A stretch of DNA of 34,412 nt from Geminicoccaceae bacterium (GTDB lineage: Bacteria > Pseudomonadota > Alphaproteobacteria > Geminicoccales > Geminicoccaceae), in the NCBI GenBank assembly GCA_028279345.1, contig JANQNY010000014.1:1-34412 (forward strand), given 5' to 3'. Shown here in pieces: positions 1 through 8,423 of the stretch (the first letter of the stretch is position 1; each line of letters opens with the position of its first letter). A program made the position numbers and the translations under genes. A model generated the notes under the pieces. It was not told where the DNA came from, made no database searches, and worked only from the letters and a program-made list of their open reading frames with translations.

Positions 1-77
1 CGGAGCGTAGCGCAGCCCGGTAGCGCACTTGTCTGGGGGACAAGGGGTCGTGGGTTCGAATCCCGCCGCTCCGACCA
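1..77 (+). tRNA. tRNA-Pro (anticodon GGG)
   Basis: The sequence folds as a complete cloverleaf. The seven-base acceptor arm at 1-7 (CGGAGCG) pairs with 67-73 (CGCTCCG), followed by discriminator A74 and an encoded CCA at 75-77. The anticodon stem CTTGT/ACAAG encloses the loop CTGGGGG, so the anticodon is GGG, which reads CCC proline codons. The T-loop motif GGTTCGAATCC is present. The gene begins at the first base of the window, so its promoter is outside. A tRNA 3' end next to phage-like lysis genes is a common integration setting, but I saw no second copy of the tRNA 3' end in this window. Confidence 0.96.
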
Positions 78-118
78 CTCTTTGACCAATTGATTTTCGC
101 GAGGCGACAAAGCACGCG

Positions 119-147
119 TTGACTCATTGATCATCATAGGAAAAAAT
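119..147 (+). promoter_or_regulatory. candidate sigma70-type promoter for the lysis cassette
   Basis: TTGACT at 119-124 is separated by 17 bases from AAAAAT at 142-147 (4 of 6 matches to the -10 consensus), just upstream of the endolysin start at 177. The stretch is AT-rich compared with its surroundings. No TTAA-N7-TTAA CtrA site is visible here. Read by eye only. Confidence 0.4.
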
Positions 148-176
148 ACCTGCATCTGATCGATGGTTGAGGCGTT

Positions 177-959
177 ATGTCCCGGTATCTGTCCAGCGCC
201 GACATCAAGCGCAACGCGCTCAACCTTGGGGTCGAGCCGGCGGCGGTCCGTGCTGTGGTCAAGGTCGAGAGCGCGGGGAGCGGATTCCTGCCCGGCGGTG
301 AGCTGCCGCGCATCCTCTTCGAGGGGCATATCTTTCACCGGCTGAGCGACGGCGCGTTCGATCACGAGCGACCGGACCTTTCCTATCCCCGTTGGACGAA
401 GGCGCACTATCGGGGCGGGCGCGGCGAGTACGACCGCCTGTTGGAGGCGATCAAGCTCGATCCTGACGCTGCTCTTCAAGCGTGCTCGTGGGGCCTCGGC
501 CAAGTGATGGGGTTCAATCACGAGCTATGTGGATTCAGTGGGATAGATCCGTTTGTTAACGCTATGGCTGAGAGCGAGGGCCGGCAGCTCGACGCCATGT
601 GCGCGTTTATCCGAACAAGTGGACTGGCGGATGAGCTGCGCGACGAACGCTGGGCGGACTTCGCCAAGCGGTACAACGGCCCCGGCTACAAGGCGAACCA
701 GTACGACACGAAGCTGGCCGCGGCCTTCGCGCGGGCGCGTCGCGACCAGGGAGCGAACGAAGCTGTTCTCTTCATAGAGGATCGCGCGCGCGTAGCGGCG
801 CTCCAGGCCGCGCTCAATGCCGCCGGCGCCGAGCTCGTCGTCGACGGCTGGTGGGGGCCGAAGACGCGCGCGGCGCTGCTCGCTTGGCAGCGACACCAGA
901 GCTTGCCGGCAACCGGAGAGCCCGACGCGAAGACGATCGAGCGCTTGGGGGTGACATGA
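177..959 (+). CDS. phage/GTA-type endolysin: N-acetylmuramidase with C-terminal peptidoglycan-binding domain
   Basis: The 260-residue protein resembles the N-acetylmuramidase family (DUF3380-type) in roughly residues 25-190. Visible features are an ESAG segment, [30 protein letters not shown] and the conserved RYNGPGY segment. Residues about 195-260 form a PG_binding_1-type repeat with [12 protein letters not shown]. It would cleave the glycan backbone of peptidoglycan during host lysis. No signal peptide is visible, so release should depend on the holin encoded downstream. The ATG at 177 follows GAGG at a suitable distance. Its TGA overlaps the ATG of the next tiny ORF (ATGA at 956-959), indicating translational coupling. 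The domain order resembles lysis enzymes of phages and gene transfer agents. Confidence 0.87.
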   Translation: MSRYLSSADIKRNALNLGVEPAAVRAVVKVESAGSGFLPGGELPRILFEGHIFHRLSDGAFDHERPDLSYPRWTKAHYRGGRGEYDRLLEAIKLDPDAALQACSWGLGQVMGFNHELCGFSGIDPFVNAMAESEGRQLDAMCAFIRTSGLADELRDERWADFAKRYNGPGYKANQYDTKLAAAFARARRDQGANEAVLFIEDRARVAALQAALNAAGAELVVDGWWGPKTRAALLAWQRHQSLPATGEPDAKTIERLGVT

Positions 960-1051
960 CGGAACCGATCAGTTGGGTCAGCACGCGCGTCGTCATCGCC
1001 TGCAGTGGATTGGCCATAGGCTTCCATTGGCCCTTGGGAGATTGCCGATGA
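956..1051 (+). CDS. 31-codon hydrophobic ORF coupled to the endolysin
   Basis: This tiny ORF starts in an ATGA overlap with the endolysin stop (956-959). It ends in another ATGA overlap with the following ORF (1048-1051). The peptide begins MTEPISW and has a short hydrophobic stretch ([12 protein letters not shown], about residues 12-23) that could be a single membrane-inserted segment with one cysteine. Overlap at both ends argues that ribosomes pass through it. In phage lysis cassettes such a position can hold a small holin, antiholin or spanin component, but the sequence is too short to assign by motif. It could also be a coincidental reading frame. Confidence 0.5.
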   Translation: MTEPISWVSTRVVIACSGLAIGFHWPLGDCR

Positions 1052-1284
1052 TCGACGAAGCACGGAGCCCGTGCGCTCCGGATGGCAACGAGTTACGCTA
1101 CGCTGTTAAAGTGTTGCTTGAGCTGCGGAACAGAGAACCCACGCGTTCGCCCGGCTACGCCGTTCTCGATGCGGCGATTGCCGAAGTGAGCCGGCACCCA
1201 CGCATCACGAGCAGCTACGAGCGCTCGCTCCGCCGCGCCGCCGTTGCAAAGGTGGACGCCGACACAGCGACCCGGGCGGGTTGA
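1048..1284 (+). CDS. small lysis-cassette protein of unknown function (78 aa)
   Basis: The ORF starts at the ATG of an ATGA overlap with the 31-codon ORF and encodes 78 residues beginning MIDEARSP. It is predicted soluble, arginine- and alanine-rich, with no signal peptide, no clear membrane helix and one cysteine near the N terminus. I do not recognise a family. Its coupling to the endolysin and its place before the holin suggest it belongs to the lysis module. A longer in-frame start exists at 973, but the coupled ATG at 1048 is preferred. A further short frame opens at TTG 1281, overlapping this stop (TTGA), and closes near 1418. It contains a CGRC motif, but support for it is very weak. 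Confidence 0.5.
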   Translation: MIDEARSPCAPDGNELRYAVKVLLELRNREPTRSPGYAVLDAAIAEVSRHPRITSSYERSLRRAAVAKVDADTATRAG

Positions 1285-1478
1285 CGTGGAGCCAACGCGC
1301 CCTCGCACTTCGAAGCTGGGCGCTTCGGCCGGTCGGGGGCCTCGTGTCGGTCTGCGGGCGCTGCAACGGTGGGCGAGCGGTGCCCACGCAGCACTCGACC
1401 CAGTTTTTGCCGCCGTGACGCAGCGTCCGGTGATCGCCCGTTGCACAGCTACGGCGTTGGACACGGAGGTTTGCTGAG

Positions 1479-2177
1479 GTGCTTCCCTTCTTGATCCCCA
1501 TTGCCGCGACGATCGCCGCCAAGGTGCTACCGTCGCTCGTCACCAAGCTCGGCGGCAAACATGCGGGTGAGGTCGCGGAGCAGGTGGTCACGACGGCCGC
1601 GACCGTTGCCGGCGTGCCGGGCTCGACGGACCCCGAACTGATCCTCGAGCGGCTCCGCGCTAACGGCAAGGCGGAGGCCGAACTGCAGATCAAGCTCGCC
1701 GAGATCGAGAACCGCGCGGACGAGCGGGTCCTGGAGGATCGGGTGTCGGCGCGCGTGCGGGACGCGCGGCTCGCCCAATCGAGCCGCGGGAATGCGCGCG
1801 CCCACCTCATGCTGGCCTTTGCTTTCTTGGGTCTCAGCGGCTGCGTGGCGACGGTGTTCATAGCCGAGCTGACGACGACCGAGTTCGGTCTCGTGACGAC
1901 GGTCTCGGGCGTGTTGCTCAAGATGGTGTCCGATGCCTTCGCCTTCGAGTTCGGTTCATCTCAGGGCTCCAAGGCCAAGGATGCGCTGATCGGCACTTTC
2001 CAGAACCACCTCGCAGACGTCGCCCGTGAGCGCGCAGAGGAGGTTCGGCACCAAGTCGTCACGGTGGAAAAGGCTGCGCCCAACACGACGCGCGCTGGCC
2101 CTGCGGCGGAGCCCGAGGACGTGGCGCCGGGAGACGCGCCCACCTTCGCCGAGCGGCTCCGGGCCGGCGTCATCTAG
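1479..2177 (+). CDS. 3-TM holin-like protein (GTA_holin_3TM type)
   Basis: The 232-residue protein starts at GTG 1479 after GGAGGT at about 1465-1470. The N terminus (residues 1-20, LPFLIPIAATIAAKVLP) is hydrophobic. A charged, coiled-coil-like stretch covers about 55-105. Two further membrane segments lie at about 109-130 (HLMLAFAFLGLSGCVATVF) and 134-158. This layout matches the three-TM holin family described for gene-transfer-agent release in alphaproteobacteria. Holins form the inner-membrane lesions that let a cytoplasmic endolysin reach the wall, which fits the signal-less endolysin upstream. The tail after residue 175 is polar and probably cytoplasmic. The family call comes from layout and sequence feel, not from a profile search. 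Confidence 0.72.
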   Translation: MLPFLIPIAATIAAKVLPSLVTKLGGKHAGEVAEQVVTTAATVAGVPGSTDPELILERLRANGKAEAELQIKLAEIENRADERVLEDRVSARVRDARLAQSSRGNARAHLMLAFAFLGLSGCVATVFIAELTTTEFGLVTTVSGVLLKMVSDAFAFEFGSSQGSKAKDALIGTFQNHLADVARERAEEVRHQVVTVEKAAPNTTRAGPAAEPEDVAPGDAPTFAERLRAGVI

Positions 2178-2218
2178 GCAGCTTGACGGGGGCCGGGGCC
2201 GACGGTTGATCGGCGCTC

Positions 2219-3202
2219 ATGCAGCTCGAGCCGTTTCATCCACGCTTTCCCTGGTACGGACCTCATCTACAGACCATTCGCAATCCGCTCATGGGTGTTG
2301 GGCGGCTGCCCGGCGGCGCGGGGCGCCGGGTCAGCCTGCCGCTCCCGGACGGCGACGTCTTGCAAGCTAGTTGCGACGCGCCGGTGCGGATTGTACCGGG
2401 TCGGCCCACGGTGGTGTTGGTGCATGGGCTCGGCGGCTGTGAGACCAGCCGCTATGTGCTCGCCGCGAGCGCCTTCTTCACGCGTCGAGGCAGCCCGGTC
2501 TATCGCTTGAGCCTGCGTGGCGCCGGTCCCTCGCAGGCCACGTGTCGCGACTGGTCGCATGCCGGGCGCTACCAGGACCTTGAAGCCGCGTTCGCGCAGC
2601 TCGAAGCGGCCACGGGGCTCGTGGCCGTCGGGTTCTCGTTAGGCGGCTGCATCCTCCTGAACTACCTGGGGCGCGGTGCAGTCGATGGCCGCTTGCTGGG
2701 GGCCGCCAGCGTCTGCGCGCCGCTCGACCTCGTGGCCGCGGCCGAGGTTCTCCACGCCCCGCGCAACCGCCTCTACCAGGCCTATCTGTTGCGCGCGCTC
2801 AAGGCCGAATACCTCAATCCCAACGCCTGTCTCGACACGGCTGAGCGGGCCAGGATCACCGCCGCGCGCTCGCTGTTCGAGGTCGACGACCGCTTCACGG
2901 CGCCGCGCCACGGGTTTCGGGACGCCGAGCAGTACTACCGCGAGGCGAGCCCACTCGCGCATCTGGCCACGATCGACCGGCGCACGCTTCTGGTGCACGC
3001 GATCGATGACCCGTTCGTGCCAGCCGCACCCTACCGAGAGGCGGCATATGGCGCGGTCGCGGTCGCCATGGCGGCAGGTGGTGGCCATCTCGGTTTCCAC
3101 GACCGCCAGGGGCTCTGGCATCTTCGACGGATCGAGACGTTCTTCGCTGGGGTCCTCGACGACGGGGGAGGCTTGCCAGCAGCCCGCGCCGTGTGCTCAT
3201 GA
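2219..3202 (+). CDS. YheT-family alpha/beta hydrolase
   Basis: The 327-residue protein opens with FHPRFPWYGPHLQTI, the N-terminal signature of YheT-type alpha/beta hydrolases. The oxyanion-side motif VLVHGLGG lies near residue 70 and the nucleophile elbow GFSLGG places Ser140. A DDPFVP segment and GGGHLGF supply the Asp and His of the triad. Family members are thought to act on carboxyl esters, but the physiological substrate is generally unknown. The gene starts a co-directional run: its stop lies 30 bases before the matB ATG. The ribosome site before ATG 2219 is weak. A broad esterase role is the safest call. Confidence 0.85.
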   Translation: MQLEPFHPRFPWYGPHLQTIRNPLMGVGRLPGGAGRRVSLPLPDGDVLQASCDAPVRIVPGRPTVVLVHGLGGCETSRYVLAASAFFTRRGSPVYRLSLRGAGPSQATCRDWSHAGRYQDLEAAFAQLEAATGLVAVGFSLGGCILLNYLGRGAVDGRLLGAASVCAPLDLVAAAEVLHAPRNRLYQAYLLRALKAEYLNPNACLDTAERARITAARSLFEVDDRFTAPRHGFRDAEQYYREASPLAHLATIDRRTLLVHAIDDPFVPAAPYREAAYGAVAVAMAAGGGHLGFHDRQGLWHLRRIETFFAGVLDDGGGLPAARAVCS

Positions 3203-3232
3203 GCCGATGTGCTCTTGGAGGGGCGCGGCGCT

Positions 3233-4747
3233 ATGGAACAGAACCTCTTTGCAGCGCTTCAGTCTGCAGCGACCGTGCGGGATCGGACCCTCGCGACGAC
3301 GCCCGACGGGCGGTCGGTCACCTCGGTCGAGATGTTCTCGATGGCGCGTCGCTGCGCGCGCGTGCTCGTCGAGCTCGGTGTGCGGCCGGGCGATCGGGTC
3401 GCCGCCCAGATCGACAAGTCGCTCGAAGCCATCGCGCTCTACCTGGGCACGGTTGCCGCAGGTGGCGTGTTCCTGCCGCTGAACACGGCCTACACGCGCC
3501 AGGAGGTGGCGTTCTTCGTCGGTGACGCTGAGCCGCGCGTACTCGTGGCGACGCCCGTTCGGAGCGAGGAGCTGGTTCCAGTTGCAAGCGAGGAGGAGGC
3601 GCATTTCGAGACGCTGGGCGCCCAGCGCGACGGGACGCTGGCCCAACGGTTGGTCGAGGCGGAGGACGGCTTCGAGCCGATCGCCAGGGAAGGCGACGAC
3701 CTTGCTGCGATCCTCTACACCTCCGGGACAACGGGCCGCTCGAAGGGCGCGATGCTGACCCACGCGAACCTGCTTTCGAACGCAAGGGCGCTCGTCGACT
3801 ATTGGCACTTCACGGGCGACGATGTCCTCCTTCACGCGCTGCCGATCTTCCACACGCACGGGCTCTTCGTCGCCACGAACACGTCGATGCTGTCGGGCGG
3901 CTCGATGCTGTTTCACCCGGGCTTCGACCCTTCCCAGGTTCTCGCCGATCTACCGCGCGCGACGGCGATGATGGGTGTGCCCACCTTCTACACGCGGCTC
4001 CTGGCGCGGCCCGAGCTCACCCGCGAGTTGGTCGCGCATGTGCGGCTCTTCGTCTCCGGCTCAGCGCCGCTATCTGCCGAGGTGCATCGAGAGTTCGAGG
4101 AGCGCACCGGCCATGCGATCCTCGAGCGCTATGGCATGACGGAGACCAACATGATCACGTCCAACCCCTATGACGGCGAACGGCGGTCGGGCACGGTTGG
4201 CTTTCCGCTGCCGGGTGTGGAGGTCCGGATCGCTGAGCCCGAGACCGGGCGCGTCCTCGATGTTGGCGAGATCGGCGTGATCGAAGTGCGCGGCCCGAAT
4301 GTCTTTCAAGGCTATTGGCGGCTCCCGGAGAAGACCGAGGAGGAGTTTCGCGACGACGGCTGGTTCGTCACGGGCGATCTGGGGGTTATCGACGAGCGTG
4401 GCTATGTTTCCATCGTCGGCCGGGAGAAGGACCTCATCATCTCCGGTGGCTTCAACGTTTATCCGGCCGAGGTCGAGGCTCTGATCGACGCAATACCTGG
4501 TGTCGCTGAGAGTGCGGTGGTCGGGCTGCCGCATCCCGATTTCGGTGAGGGTGTCACGGCCTTCGTGGCACTCAAGCCCGGCGTGAGCCTCGGCGAGGCC
4601 GACATCGAGGAAGCGGTCGCGGGCGATCTTGCGCGGTTCAAGCAGCCAAAGCGGATCTTCCTTGTGCGTGCGCTGCCGCGGAACGCGATGGGGAAAATCC
4701 AGAAAGCGGAACTGAGAGAGACGCACAGCGGCGCGTTTGTACCGTAG
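3233..4747 (+). CDS. matB: malonyl-CoA synthetase (MatB-type acyl-CoA synthetase)
   Basis: This ANL-superfamily enzyme (504 aa from ATG 3233) should activate malonate with ATP and CoA to malonyl-CoA. The P-loop-like A3 motif LYTSGTTGRSKGAM, the A5 motif ERYGMTETNM, the A7 motif GWFVTGDLG, the hinge GREKDLIISGGFNVYP and the catalytic-lysine region NAMGKIQKAEL are all present. The stretch around TSNPYDGERRSGTVGFPLPG and PHPDFGEGVTA is typical of MatB rather than of general fatty-acyl ligases. ATG 3233 is preferred over GTG 3209 because GGAGGGG at 3217-3223 sits about nine bases before it. The stop overlaps the next gene by one base (TAGTG), so the two are tightly coupled. Confidence 0.86.
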   Translation: MEQNLFAALQSAATVRDRTLATTPDGRSVTSVEMFSMARRCARVLVELGVRPGDRVAAQIDKSLEAIALYLGTVAAGGVFLPLNTAYTRQEVAFFVGDAEPRVLVATPVRSEELVPVASEEEAHFETLGAQRDGTLAQRLVEAEDGFEPIAREGDDLAAILYTSGTTGRSKGAMLTHANLLSNARALVDYWHFTGDDVLLHALPIFHTHGLFVATNTSMLSGGSMLFHPGFDPSQVLADLPRATAMMGVPTFYTRLLARPELTRELVAHVRLFVSGSAPLSAEVHREFEERTGHAILERYGMTETNMITSNPYDGERRSGTVGFPLPGVEVRIAEPETGRVLDVGEIGVIEVRGPNVFQGYWRLPEKTEEEFRDDGWFVTGDLGVIDERGYVSIVGREKDLIISGGFNVYPAEVEALIDAIPGVAESAVVGLPHPDFGEGVTAFVALKPGVSLGEADIEEAVAGDLARFKQPKRIFLVRALPRNAMGKIQKAELRETHSGAFVP

Positions 4748-6156
4748 TGGCGACGACAGCTACCACGCCGCTGACCAACGCGCCCGAGCTCTGCAGGCTC
4801 GGGGCCACCGAGTTGGTCGAGGCCTATCGTGCGCATGCCCTCTCGCCGATCGAGGTCACTGACGCTGTCCTCGCCCATATCGAGAGCAGCAACCCCGAGA
4901 GCAACGCCTTCCGCTTCGTCGACGACACGGGCGCAAGGGCGGCGGCGCGTGCGTCGGAGCGCCGTTGGCGGGCGCGGACGCCGCTCGGGCCCGTGGACGG
5001 GGTGCCCACGACCATCAAGGACTTGATCTGGGTCGAGGGCTGGGTGGTCCGCTATGGCAGCAGGACGACGCCGGCCACACCGTGCATCGAGGATGCGCCG
5101 GCGACGGCGCGGTTGCGCGCGAGCGGCGCCGTGCTGATCGGGCTTACCACGTCGCCGGAGTTCGGCTGGAAGGCCGTCACGGACAGCGCCTTGACCGGCG
5201 TCACGCGCAACCCTTGGGACCTCGATCGAACGCCCGGCGGCTCGTCGGGCGGTGCGGCAGCGGCCGCAGCGGCCGGCATGGGTGCTCTGCACCTCGGCAC
5301 GGATGGGGGCGGCTCGATCCGGATCCCGTGCGCCTTCACCGGCACGACAGGCATCAAGCCCACCTTCGGTCGGGTTCCCGCTTATCCGCTCAGCCCGTTC
5401 GGCACGGTCTCCCACCTTGGGCCGATGGCGCGCTCGGTGGCCGACGCGGCGCTGATGCTGTCCGTTCTGGCCGGCTCGGACCCGCGCGACTGGCATGGCA
5501 GCTTCGCGGCTTCGATCGATCTGGATCGCTTGGACCCGGATCTGCGCGGCCGCCGGGTCGGCGTCTGGCGCCGACCACCGAACGGTGACGTGAGCCAGGA
5601 CGTCTCGCGGTTGTTCGAGCTGGGCCTCGGGCTGCTCGCCGACCTCGGTGCCGAGCTCGAACGGTTCGAGCTACCCGAGGTCGATGTCGTCGAGCTGTTT
5701 TGGAGGTACTGGTGCCTGGGCGCATCGCGGCGCGTGGAGATGGTGCCGGAGCAGCTTCGCGCGCAGCTCGACCCGGGTCTTCTCGAAGTCGCGAGCGCGG
5801 GCGCCGAACTCGACCGGCAGGCGATACTGCAAGCCCAGGACGAGCGGGCCCGATTCGGCTCGGCGATGGAAGCTCTACTCACCGAAAGCTTGGACTTAGT
5901 GGTTTCGCCGGCAACGCCCTTCACCGCCTTCGCCGCGGGTCATGAGGTCCCTCCGGGCAGTAGGCTCGAACGGTGGACCGAGTGGGCGGGGTTCAGCTAT
6001 CCGCTCAACGTGAGTCAGCAGCCGGCATTGGTGCTACCATGTGGCCACGGCGACAATGGTATGCCGGTCGGCTTGCAGCTCGTGGGCCGCAAGGGGGCTG
6101 ATATCGAAGTCGTAGGGGCTGGGCTTGCGTTCGAACGCGCGCGCTCGGTCGAATAG
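4747..6156 (+). CDS. amidase signature family hydrolase (possible malonamidase-type)
   Basis: The 469-residue protein carries the Ser-cisSer-Lys triad of the amidase signature family: Lys91 in TIKDL, a cis-Ser in PGGSSGG (Ser166 or Ser167) and the nucleophile Ser190 in GGGSIRIP. The 24-residue gap from Ser166 to Ser190 matches family spacing. Such enzymes hydrolyse amides to acid plus ammonia. The GTG start overlaps the matB stop by one base. Malonamidase E2 of rhizobia is in this family and releases malonate from malonamate, so coupling to MatB makes a malonamate-to-malonyl-CoA route attractive. That substrate is inferred from context only. Indole-acetamide, allophanate or broad amidase activities cannot be excluded. 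Confidence 0.85.
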   Translation: MATTATTPLTNAPELCRLGATELVEAYRAHALSPIEVTDAVLAHIESSNPESNAFRFVDDTGARAAARASERRWRARTPLGPVDGVPTTIKDLIWVEGWVVRYGSRTTPATPCIEDAPATARLRASGAVLIGLTTSPEFGWKAVTDSALTGVTRNPWDLDRTPGGSSGGAAAAAAAGMGALHLGTDGGGSIRIPCAFTGTTGIKPTFGRVPAYPLSPFGTVSHLGPMARSVADAALMLSVLAGSDPRDWHGSFAASIDLDRLDPDLRGRRVGVWRRPPNGDVSQDVSRLFELGLGLLADLGAELERFELPEVDVVELFWRYWCLGASRRVEMVPEQLRAQLDPGLLEVASAGAELDRQAILQAQDERARFGSAMEALLTESLDLVVSPATPFTAFAAGHEVPPGSRLERWTEWAGFSYPLNVSQQPALVLPCGHGDNGMPVGLQLVGRKGADIEVVGAGLAFERARSVE

Positions 6157-6253
6157 CGGTGAGGCATGGACGTGGCCCTTGCGCATGGGTACGTCGCTTG
6201 GCAGTGGGGCAAGAGCGCCGCCTGCAAGCTACTTTTCCGGAGACACCTGCGCG

Positions 6254-7891
6254 ATGACCGAGCTGACGCAAGGCAAGGCGTGGCAGAACCTCGAGGTCCA
6301 TGCGCTGAAGCAGCGGGGCCGCCATCTACGTGAGCTGTTCGGCGCCGACGCGCGCCGGTTCGAGCGGTTCACGTTTGGGCTAGATGACCTCTTCGTCGAC
6401 TTCTCGAAGCAGCGGGTCACCGGCGAGACGATGCACCTCCTGCATGCGCTCGCCGTCGAGACCGGTGTCGAGGCGCACCGTGACTCGATGTTCGCTGGCC
6501 AGCACATCAACACGACGGAGAACCGAGCGGTTCTGCACGTAGCCCTGCGCAACCGCTCCGGACGACCGATCTACGTCGACGGCACGGACGTGATGCCCGA
6601 GGTGCATGCCGTCCTGACGCGCCTCGATCACTTCACGCGGGAGGTCAGGGACGGCGTCTGGCGCGGCGCCACGGGTGAACGTGTCACCGACGTCGTCAAT
6701 ATCGGCATCGGCGGCTCCGATCTGGGGCCGGCGATGGTGGTGGACGCGCTCTGGCCCTACACCCGCCCGGAGCTGCGGACGCACTTTGTCTCCAACGTGG
6801 ACGACTCGCACCTTGCGCGGGTTCTCCGGGACCTCGAGCCCGAGCGCACCTTGTTCGTCGTCGCCTCCAAGACCTTCACGACCGAGGAGACGATGACCAA
6901 TGCGCGGAGTGCCCGCGACTGGCTCGTCACGCGCTTGGGGGAGGCGGCGGTCGGCAAGCACTTCGTGGCGGTCTCGACCAACGCCGAGGCCGTGGGCGGC
7001 TTCGGCATCGACCACGATCGCATGTTCGGCTTCTGGGACTGGGTTGGCGGTCGCTACTCGCTTTGGTCGGCCATTGGCCTGCCGATCGCGCTAGGCTGCG
7101 GCTTCGACCGGTTCACCCAGCTGCTCGACGGCGCCCACGCCATGGACGAGCATTTCCGCACCGCGCCGATGGACAGCAACCTGCCGATCCTCATGGGGCT
7201 CGTCGGCGTCTGGAACCGCAATTTCCTGGGCGCCGTCTGCCAGGCCATTCTGCCCTACGATCAGCGCCTGCAGCGTTTCGCCGCCTATCTCCAGCAGGCC
7301 GACATGGAGAGCAACGGCAAGTCCGCGAGGCGCGACGGCCGGCGCGTGGACTACACGACCGGACCGATCGTCTGGGGTGAGCCGGGCACCAACGCGCAGC
7401 ATTCGTTCTTTCAGCTGCTGCATCAGGGCACCGAGCTGATCCCGGCAGACTTCATCGTCGCCGCACGCAGCGGCACGGCGCTCGGTGACCACCACCAGCG
7501 TCTCTTGGCCAACTTCCTCGCGCAGACCGAGGCACTCGCGTTCGGCAAGACGCCCGAGGAGGCGCGGCACGAGTTGGAAGCGCAAGGCTTCATGGGCGAT
7601 GAGCTCGAGGCGTTGCTGCCCCACAAGCTGTTCAGCGGCAACCAGCCGACGACCAGCATCATCTATGACGAGCTGACGCCCTACTCGCTGGGACGGCTCA
7701 TCGCGCTCTACGAGCATAAGATCTTCGTTCAGGGCCAGATCTGGGGCCTCAACAGCTTCGACCAGTGGGGCGTCGAGCTTGGCAAACAGCTGGCGAAGCG
7801 CATCCTGCCTGCGCTCCAGGGCGCGACAGTGACGGACCTGCCGCCTGCGACCGAGGGGCTCTTGGAGGTGCTCAAGAATCGCCACATCTGA
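6254..7891 (+). CDS. pgi: glucose-6-phosphate isomerase
   Basis: This 545-residue enzyme interconverts glucose-6-phosphate and fructose-6-phosphate in the cytoplasm. Recognisable segments are [14 protein letters not shown] near the sugar-phosphate site, [12 protein letters not shown], the signature [32 protein letters not shown] with the active-site His, and the C-terminal [11 protein letters not shown] signature. The full length is typical of the long bacterial and eukaryotic Pgi form. The reading frame is open from 6125, but ATG 6254 ([10 protein letters not shown]) gives the normal Pgi N terminus. It follows the amidase by 97 bases on the same strand and may be read from its own promoter in that gap. 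Confidence 0.96.
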   Translation: MTELTQGKAWQNLEVHALKQRGRHLRELFGADARRFERFTFGLDDLFVDFSKQRVTGETMHLLHALAVETGVEAHRDSMFAGQHINTTENRAVLHVALRNRSGRPIYVDGTDVMPEVHAVLTRLDHFTREVRDGVWRGATGERVTDVVNIGIGGSDLGPAMVVDALWPYTRPELRTHFVSNVDDSHLARVLRDLEPERTLFVVASKTFTTEETMTNARSARDWLVTRLGEAAVGKHFVAVSTNAEAVGGFGIDHDRMFGFWDWVGGRYSLWSAIGLPIALGCGFDRFTQLLDGAHAMDEHFRTAPMDSNLPILMGLVGVWNRNFLGAVCQAILPYDQRLQRFAAYLQQADMESNGKSARRDGRRVDYTTGPIVWGEPGTNAQHSFFQLLHQGTELIPADFIVAARSGTALGDHHQRLLANFLAQTEALAFGKTPEEARHELEAQGFMGDELEALLPHKLFSGNQPTTSIIYDELTPYSLGRLIALYEHKIFVQGQIWGLNSFDQWGVELGKQLAKRILPALQGATVTDLPPATEGLLEVLKNRHI

Positions 7892-7902
7892 GGTAGGAGG
7901 TC

Positions 7903-8350
7903 TCAGCGCCTGGCGTAGATCCCGGCGATGAACGCGCCGCTCCGCGACAAAAGAAAGAGCACGAGCATCGCCACATGACGAAGCAACCGAGCGGCCCGGC
8001 GACGCCCACCTGCTCGAGGACCGCGTGCTTCTCGCCGCAAGTCCTTGGGTGCGGCAGGCCGAGCAGGCGGTCGGCCGTGAACGGCGGGGTAGGATCGACA
8101 CTCAAGCGCTGCGGCACATAGGTGACGGACAGCGGCGATTTGCGCAGGACGTCGCCGGCCGAGGGCTTCACGATGCCCATGACGAGCCGCACGACGGTCG
8201 ACTTGCCAGCCTCATTGGCCCCGATCAGCGTGATGATCTCGCCGGGGCGCAGTGCCAGCGAGACATCGTCGGTGGTCGTGACGGCGCCTTAGTTCACCGT
8301 CGCCCGGCGCAACTCGACGATGGGGGCACCGACGGCGCGATCGACGTCAA
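7903..8350 (-). pseudogene. decayed zinc-type ABC transporter remnant (znuC-like ATPase fragment plus membrane-protein tail)
   Basis: Reading the minus strand from about 8350 gives VELRRATVN, then an in-frame TAA (TTA at 8289-8291 on the plus strand). The frame continues GAVTTTDDVSLALRPG with a Walker A-like GANEAGKST, VMGIVKPSAGDV and TYVPQRLSVDPT, the last typical of ZnuC-type ATPases. There is no LSGGE signature or Walker B. Near 7985 the frame breaks, and a different frame continues hydrophobically to end GAFIAGIYARR with TGA at 7903-7905, like the C terminus of an integral membrane protein (perhaps the permease). A premature stop plus an internal deletion makes function unlikely. The permease assignment of the tail is tentative. 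Confidence 0.72.
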
Positions 8351-8423
8351 CGGCGGGCGTGTACCGGACACTCTGTGCGACAGTGTGACATCTTGGAGCA
8401 CGGGACCACGTGAGAAGCGTACG

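Noticed and set aside
1..77. tRNA-Pro as a proven attachment site of an integrated element
   Set aside because: No second copy of the tRNA 3' end and no integrase were seen in the window, so integration is only a possibility.
1281..1418. Short TTG-start frame overlapping the 78-aa ORF, with a CGRC motif
   Set aside because: Rare start, no domain and arginine-rich composition as expected by chance. Mentioned but not called as a gene.
4459..5496. Long minus-strand open frame (345 codons) opposite matB and the amidase
   Set aside because: It is antisense to two well-supported genes, arginine/proline-rich, with no domain. Typical of GC-rich shadow frames.
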